Source of the DNA: Clostridia bacterium
GTDB lineage: Bacteria > Bacillota > Peptococcia > DRI-13 > UBA5745
Assembly (NCBI GenBank): GCA_018436095.1
Contig: JAHDMJ010000004.1
Span: forward strand, 18,734-82,733
Length of the DNA: 64,000 nt
Direction of reading: 5' to 3'
Shown here piece by piece: positions 59,558 through 64,000 of the stretch. Position numbers and translations under genes: made by a program. Numbering within the stretch: position 1 is the stretch's first letter; each line of letters opens with the position of its first letter. Under the pieces are notes generated by a model. That model saw only the letters and a list, made by a program, of their open reading frames with translations. It was not told where the DNA came from and did not search any database.

Positions 59558-61090
59558 ATGAAAAAGTTATTATCGGTTTTGCTTGTACTATCTTTTGCTT
59601 TAATGATGCTGGGAGGCTGCGGGGGCTCTGCCGGAGTGTCGGCCGGGGAAACTGCCGGCCAGGCCAAGGATTATTCCGGTACGTATCAGGGCTCCGCTCC
59701 AGGCTACCACGGTGATCTTGACGTAACCGTGACGTTGGATAAGGTTGGCAAAATTCTTGCCGTAGAGGTGGCCGAGGATCATGGAGAAACAGAAAAAATC
59801 GGGACCATTCCTATTGAGAGAATACCCGGCGCCATTGTAGCCGGCCAATCCCTTCAGGTAGATACGGTGACAGGGGCAACCATAACGGCTGACGCTATCC
59901 TTGCTGCCGTAGCAGTTGCTTTGGAAAGGGCCGGCCTGGATCCGGCGGATTACAATTATACCCCGCCAAAGGCGACGGACCGGGAAGCTTTTTCCCTGGA
60001 TATGAGTGCCATGCCCCAAAAGGCTCCTATAACAGATTCAGTTACCATAACGGATGTGAAAGGACGCCAGGTAGCTCTTGATCTCCCCATCTCTACCTAT
60101 GCTATCAGCACCATGGATGTAATCGATTATCTGATTCCATTGCTGAGAGAAGAGGCCTTTCATATGCTGGTGGCTTCCGGCCAGGACGGTGGCGGCGGCC
60201 TTCAAACTTATGCCAAACTCTATACGCCTATTATCGGCAACTATATGAAGCATGTGGGCCAGATTTCCGAGCATAACGCACCCTTTGATTTGGAGATGAT
60301 TCTGGCTACGGATCCCGATGTGCTTATCGTCAATTCCGCTATGGGCGCTCATCGGTATGCATTGGAGATAGAGGACCAATTGACGGCGGCAGGTATTCCA
60401 ATTGTGCTCATCGACGTGCCCGGCAAATCCCTGACCACCTCTGTCCAGGATACGGTAAAGCTGCTGGGACAAATATTCCAAAAGGAAGAACGGGCAAAAG
60501 AGGTAGCCTCCTTTATTGACGAACAGTACGCATTGGTAGCCTCCAAAAAGCTTGATCAGCGCCAGGACAAACCTACGGTTTATTACGAAAAGTCCGGCTA
60601 CTCCGAGATATTTGGTTCTACCAGTTCCAGTCAATCCGGCTGGGGAACGGTCATTGCTTTGGCCGGCGGTGAAAACATTGCCGACCCGGTGTTGCTGGAC
60701 TCTGCCGCCGGTAAGGGAGGCAACAGCACCCTGGATCCGGAATATGTGCTGGAGGCCAATCCGGAATTCATTGTTCTCAGCGGCTCCGGCGCCGGCTGGA
60801 TGGATAATTACTCCGGCTCCACACCGGAGGTGCCAAAGTTTGACATTCTGAACAGAACGGGCTGGCGTGAGCTGGCAGCCGTTAAAAACGGTAATGTTTA
60901 TGAGCTGGCCCACGCTACCAGCCGCACTATCTTTGGTTTTCATGCGGTTTTAAAGCTGGCTTCCATATTTTATCCTGAAGATTTTCAGGGCATAAACGTT
61001 GATGGTATTATGGATGAGTTTTTTGATAAGTTCATGCTGGTAGACAGCGATGTTACCGGCTGGTGCTATCAGGCTGCCGGAGCTCGCTGA
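59558..61090 (+). CDS. Lipoprotein: FMN-binding domain fused to BtuF-type ABC substrate-binding protein
   Basis: 510 residues from ATG 59558 (TAAGGAGGA upstream). Lipoprotein signal ending LMMLGGC. Residues about 40-125 form an FMN-binding domain (GTYQGSAPGYHGDLDVTVTL, VDTVTGATITADAI): TGAT is the ApbE flavinylation motif that links FMN to Thr. The rest is a class III (BtuF/FepB) binding protein (ILATDPDVLIVNSAMG, ANPEFIVLSGSGAGW). The cobalamin riboswitch and the downstream permease and ATPase mark it as a corrinoid (or cobalt-chelate) importer. The flavin could reduce the bound ligand before uptake; inference. Confidence 0.88.
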   Translation: MKKLLSVLLVLSFALMMLGGCGGSAGVSAGETAGQAKDYSGTYQGSAPGYHGDLDVTVTLDKVGKILAVEVAEDHGETEKIGTIPIERIPGAIVAGQSLQVDTVTGATITADAILAAVAVALERAGLDPADYNYTPPKATDREAFSLDMSAMPQKAPITDSVTITDVKGRQVALDLPISTYAISTMDVIDYLIPLLREEAFHMLVASGQDGGGGLQTYAKLYTPIIGNYMKHVGQISEHNAPFDLEMILATDPDVLIVNSAMGAHRYALEIEDQLTAAGIPIVLIDVPGKSLTTSVQDTVKLLGQIFQKEERAKEVASFIDEQYALVASKKLDQRQDKPTVYYEKSGYSEIFGSTSSSQSGWGTVIALAGGENIADPVLLDSAAGKGGNSTLDPEYVLEANPEFIVLSGSGAGWMDNYSGSTPEVPKFDILNRTGWRELAAVKNGNVYELAHATSRTIFGFHAVLKLASIFYPEDFQGINVDGIMDEFFDKFMLVDSDVTGWCYQAAGAR

Positions 61091-61093
61091 GCC

Positions 61094-62149
61094 ATGGATG
61101 GCAAAGGATATGGCAGCCGGCCGGACCGGACACTTTATGATAGTATGATCAGAAGGAGAGCCGTTTTAACGGCGGCTCTCCTCGGCGTCATGCTGATCTT
61201 ATTTCTCCTGAATATTTCTATTGGCTCTTCCTCCATATCCCTGACAGAGATAGTACGGATCTTGTTTACGGGAGAGGGGCAGGGCCATAAAGCAATGATT
61301 GTCAGGGAAGTACGCCTGCCCATGGCGCTGATGGCCTTGGCTGTGGGCGCCTGTCTGGGTATCGGCGGCTGCGAGATTCAGACAATTCTAAGGAATCCAA
61401 TTGCCAGCCCTTACACTTTAGGTATTACTAATGCCGCTACTTTTGGAGCTGCCTTAGGTTTAATACTTAATACGAATATTCTTCGGGTATCCGAGGCGCT
61501 GATGGTAACGGCCAACGCTTTTGTGTTTGCTCTGCTAGCTTCAGTGTGTATATATGCCTTTTCCTGCCGGCCCGGAGCCGGAAAAAACGCAATTATTTTG
61601 TTCGGTATTGCCCTTAATTTTCTTTTTAGCGCCCTTACCATGGTGCTGCAATATATTTCCGATGACGAGGACTTAAAAAGCCTGGTTTTTTGGAGTATGG
61701 GGAGCCTTCTTAAAACCACTTGGTCAAAATTCCTGATTGTTTTGAGCGCCCTCATTTTCTGTTTTGTGATTTTGTACAAAAATGCCTGGCAGCTTACAGC
61801 CATGACCTTGGATGATACAAAGGCCCGCAGCCTGGGCGTAGATACGCAAAAAGTGAGGCGTATGGTCATTATTCTGACCTCTCTGGCTACAGCTTTTGCC
61901 GTCTGCTTTGTGGGCTCCGTAGGCTTTGTGGGTATTATTGCCCCCCATATTGCCCGGCAGTTGGTTGGTGAAGATCAGCGGTTTTTTCTGCCCCTGTCGG
62001 CCTTGCTTGGCGCTGTCATTGTTGCCCTGTCCTTCGTTGTCAGTAAGCTGGTTATTCCGGGGGTTGTACTGCCCATTGGCCTGGTGACGGCAATTATCGG
62101 CATTCCGGTATTTTTGGCCATTATTTTCAGCAGAATGCGGGTGATATAA
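61094..62149 (+). CDS. FecCD/BtuC-family ABC transporter permease
   Basis: 351 residues with about ten hydrophobic segments; blocks ILFLLNISIGSSSISLTEIV, VREVRLPMALMALAVGACLGIGGCEIQTILRNPIASPYTLGI, GSVGFVGIIAPHIARQLVGEDQRFFLPLSALLGA. It forms the membrane channel of the importer. Starts 3 bp after the binding-protein stop and overlaps the ATPase start by one base. Confidence 0.92.
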   Translation: MDGKGYGSRPDRTLYDSMIRRRAVLTAALLGVMLILFLLNISIGSSSISLTEIVRILFTGEGQGHKAMIVREVRLPMALMALAVGACLGIGGCEIQTILRNPIASPYTLGITNAATFGAALGLILNTNILRVSEALMVTANAFVFALLASVCIYAFSCRPGAGKNAIILFGIALNFLFSALTMVLQYISDDEDLKSLVFWSMGSLLKTTWSKFLIVLSALIFCFVILYKNAWQLTAMTLDDTKARSLGVDTQKVRRMVIILTSLATAFAVCFVGSVGFVGIIAPHIARQLVGEDQRFFLPLSALLGAVIVALSFVVSKLVIPGVVLPIGLVTAIIGIPVFLAIIFSRMRVI

Positions 62150-62949
62150 TGCTAAGGATCGAAAAGCTTTCTTTCTCCTATAAGCCGAAAAAAGATAAAG
62201 AACCGGTTTTTCAAGACTTGGACATTGAGTTCAGACCCGGCCTTAATGCGGTCTTGGGTCCTAACGGAGCCGGTAAATCAACGCTGCTGAAGTCTATATT
62301 TGGCTTGCTCAGCTACGACGGCACCGTTTGGTATGATGAGAAAAACGTCACGAAAATGAGAACTGAGGATAAGACGAAGCTGATGGCTTACCTGCCCCAG
62401 ACGGATGTGGAAACATCAACTCTCACCGTGCTGGAAATGGTTTTACTGGGACGCTTGCCGGAACTGGGCCGCCGGGTGAAGGATGAAGACTTAAGTAGTG
62501 TTATGGAGACGCTGCAAGCTCTTAATATTCTTCATTTGGCGCCGAAAAGTCTGGGTGAATTAAGCGGCGGCCAGAAAAAGCTTGTCTTTATTGCTCAGAC
62601 TTTGGTAAGGGAGCCCAGAGTAATTTTATTAGATGAGCCCGCCAATTCTCTGGATCTCCAAAAGCAACTGGAATTATGCCAGATGCTGCGGCGTCTTGTA
62701 GAGACTAAAGGTATCAGTATAATTGTAGTGCTGCATGATATTAATTTAGCCCTGCGTTTTGCCCGGCATATCGTTATTCTCGACGATTGCGGCAGGCTTT
62801 ATCAAGCGGGGAAACCGGAGCAGGTGATTACGGAAAAAATGCTGCGGGAGGTTTATGGCATCGTGGCTTCCGTAAGCTATGACGGGGATGGAGTTCCTAC
62901 TGTCTCCGCCATCCGGTCCGTCAGAGATGAGCGGCAGGGCACAGCTTAG
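62149..62949 (+). CDS. ABC transporter ATP-binding protein (BtuD/FecE-type)
   Basis: 266 residues. Walker A LGPNGAGKSTLLKS, Q-loop LPQTDVETSTLTV, signature ELSGGQKKLVFIA, Walker B VILLDEPANSLD and switch His VLHDINLALRF. Cytoplasmic engine of the riboswitch-controlled importer; last gene of the operon. Confidence 0.94.
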   Translation: MLRIEKLSFSYKPKKDKEPVFQDLDIEFRPGLNAVLGPNGAGKSTLLKSIFGLLSYDGTVWYDEKNVTKMRTEDKTKLMAYLPQTDVETSTLTVLEMVLLGRLPELGRRVKDEDLSSVMETLQALNILHLAPKSLGELSGGQKKLVFIAQTLVREPRVILLDEPANSLDLQKQLELCQMLRRLVETKGISIIVVLHDINLALRFARHIVILDDCGRLYQAGKPEQVITEKMLREVYGIVASVSYDGDGVPTVSAIRSVRDERQGTA

Positions 62950-63004
62950 TATTCGACAAATAATTTATGCAATTAATATAATTAGAAAAATTAGCATATA
63001 TTGG

Positions 63005-63033
63005 TTGAAAAATGCACAATAAGACAGTATAAT
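63005..63033 (+). promoter_or_regulatory. Promoter of the bacterioferritin gene
   Basis: TTGAAA, 17 bp, TATAAT, 50 bp before the start codon; no Fur-box-like inverted repeat is clear around it. Confidence 0.75.
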
Positions 63034-63082
63034 CTATATAGTACAACCCCTAGAAAAGAACGCAACGAAAGGAGTTTTTACC

Positions 63083-63550
63083 ATGAAGGGAGATCCCAAA
63101 CTGATCGAGGTTTTGAATTCTTTACTTGCCGACGAATTGACTGCAATCAATCAATACATTGTCCATGCAGAAATGTGCGAGGATTGGGGCTATGGCAAGC
63201 TGCATGCAGGTTTTGAAAAACGGGCTATTGATGAAATGAAGCATGCCGAAAAACTGATTGGCAGAATACTCTTTCTCGGGGGTACGCCTATCGTATCCAA
63301 TCTAAATGGTATTCATATCGGCAGCGAAGTTCCCAAGCAGGTGGAAAATGACCGGATTGCTGAGGAAGGCGCCATTAAAGCTTATAATGACGCCATTGCC
63401 CTGGCCGGTGAGCTGCGGGATTATGCTACCCGGGATATTCTGGTGCAGATTCTTAACGACGAAGACCGTCACATGGATGAGATTGAAGAATTACAGGATC
63501 AGATTGAACAAATGAGTCTGCCCATTTTCTTGACGACTCAGGTGGGTTAA
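63083..63550 (+). CDS. bfr: Bacterioferritin
   Basis: 155 residues, full length. Ferroxidase ligands are all visible: Glu in LADELTAINQY, Glu and His in DEMKHAEKLIG, Glu in AEEGAIKAYND, and Glu and His in NDEDRHMDEIEEL. Met in EMKHAE is placed like the heme-binding Met52. It stores iron, limits Fenton chemistry and works as a 24-mer. ATG 63083 follows GAAAGGAG. Own promoter and terminator. Confidence 0.94.
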   Translation: MKGDPKLIEVLNSLLADELTAINQYIVHAEMCEDWGYGKLHAGFEKRAIDEMKHAEKLIGRILFLGGTPIVSNLNGIHIGSEVPKQVENDRIAEEGAIKAYNDAIALAGELRDYATRDILVQILNDEDRHMDEIEELQDQIEQMSLPIFLTTQVG

Positions 63551-63583
63551 GTCAAGGGCGGCGCCTATTATGGTTAGAGGATA

Positions 63584-63636
63584 AGGGGATGTCCAAGGTA
63601 GCTTTGAAGCTACTGAGGGGCATCCCTCTTTTTGTG
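63584..63636 (+). terminator. Terminator after bacterioferritin
   Basis: AGGGGATG pairs with CATCCCT around an internal GTAGCTT/AAGCTAC stem; followed by CTTTTTG. Confidence 0.85.
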
Positions 63637-63722
63637 CAATCGAGTAGGAGACTGTCCATAACTTGGCCAGCCAGCCTTTTTGGCTAACAGTTCCTGCTGC
63701 CTAGCTTGTGCAGCGGATTTTC

Positions 63723-64000
63723 ACCCTAAATTCCCGTAAAATTAAACCATACATCAAGAAAAGCCGCCAATGATCAGATTTGCCATGCCAAGCTTGACGC
63801 GGAATTCGCTTTTGTCCGGTCTGCAGGCTTTGTCCTCTGGTGGTGCGGACATTTCCTGTGCAAAAATGCAGGTTTGTATCCAGTAAGGGCGCCAGTTGAG
63901 CAAAAATGCAAGTTTGTATCCAGTAAGGGCGCCAGTTGAGCAAAAATGCAGGTTTGTAGACACCCCCTAGAGTTATGACGGCTCAAAAAATAAGTAGAAA
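63723..64000. repeat. Dispersed repeat, copy 2 (contains three 40-bp units; runs off window end)
   Basis: Collinear with 50457-50740 in the same orientation, with scattered substitutions and small indels. GCAAAAATGCARGTTTGT units start at 63860, 63900 and 63940, exactly 40 bp apart. Similarity still holds at GTAGACACCCCCTAGAGTTATG near the window end, so the element may continue. Confidence 0.85.

Overview
The window looks like a strictly anaerobic Firmicute (Clostridia or Negativicutes type). The signs are a T-box leader, GGAGG-type ribosome binding sites with occasional TTG/GTG starts, ferredoxin-linked 2-oxoacid oxidoreductases, and a corrinoid methyl-transfer system of the MttB/RACE type. 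A cobalamin riboswitch and nickel-pincer (LarA) family proteins fit the same picture. Genus cannot be fixed from sequence reading alone. Most of the window is ordinary dense chromosome. One stretch (13.1-16.1 kb) is visibly AT-richer, and intergenic repeats cluster at 25.5, 42, 50.5-51.3 and 63.8 kb.

Layout. 1-4.1 kb (minus): a LarA-like gene followed by two IlvD/Edd paralogues that lack most or all Fe-S cysteines. 4.5-6.6 kb: a chemoreceptor. 6.6-12.5 kb: a T-box leader (best reading: leucine CUC specifier), then acyl-CoA synthetase, a TIM-barrel protein and a four-subunit 2-oxoacid:ferredoxin oxidoreductase. I interpret this as leucine supply by activation and reductive carboxylation of isovalerate. 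13.1-16.1 kb: an AT-rich three-gene island (sce7726 nuclease-like, sce7725, RES NADase-like), the best candidate for an undescribed conflict or defence module. 16.2-24 kb: threonine dehydratase, a MerR regulator and a divergent operon with a YfcC transporter, four unassigned or weakly assigned proteins, a second LarA homologue and another unknown. 24-30 kb: mscL, a cupin, an ACT protein preceded by a GC-rich tandem repeat, two tandem homoserine dehydrogenases and homoserine kinase.

30.3-41.5 kb is a corrinoid methyltransferase regulon. Running left are a Na+/solute symporter, a small membrane partner, a non-pyrrolysine MttB homologue and two corrinoid proteins. Running right are a PocR-AraC regulator, a MetH-activation-like protein, a RACE reductive activator, a CobW-type GTPase and an MtbA-like methyltransferase with a C-terminal CxxC domain. 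Together they could import a quaternary amine, demethylate it and pass the methyl group on. 41.6-45.9 kb: tRNA-Pro, a repeat-rich intergenic zone with a ~250 bp inverted-repeat element, an AraC/GyrI regulator, DUF3006 and a ComEC-like metallohydrolase, and a lipoprotein. 46-50.4 kb: a sigma-54-controlled operon (crotonase-fold protein plus SucC/SucD-like acyl-CoA ligase) with its PAS-AAA-Fis activator, a -24/-12 promoter and paired upstream palindromes.

51.3-52.1 kb is a seven-tRNA operon. After it come an unknown protein, a SpeH homologue without the pyruvoyl-forming serine, a SIMPL protein, a second YfcC transporter with an M20 peptidase, MarR, and TrmO. A cobalamin riboswitch then precedes an ABC importer whose binding protein carries an FMN-binding domain, and the window ends with a bacterioferritin. 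A dispersed ~260 bp repeat containing 40-bp units occurs at 50.5 and 63.8 kb.
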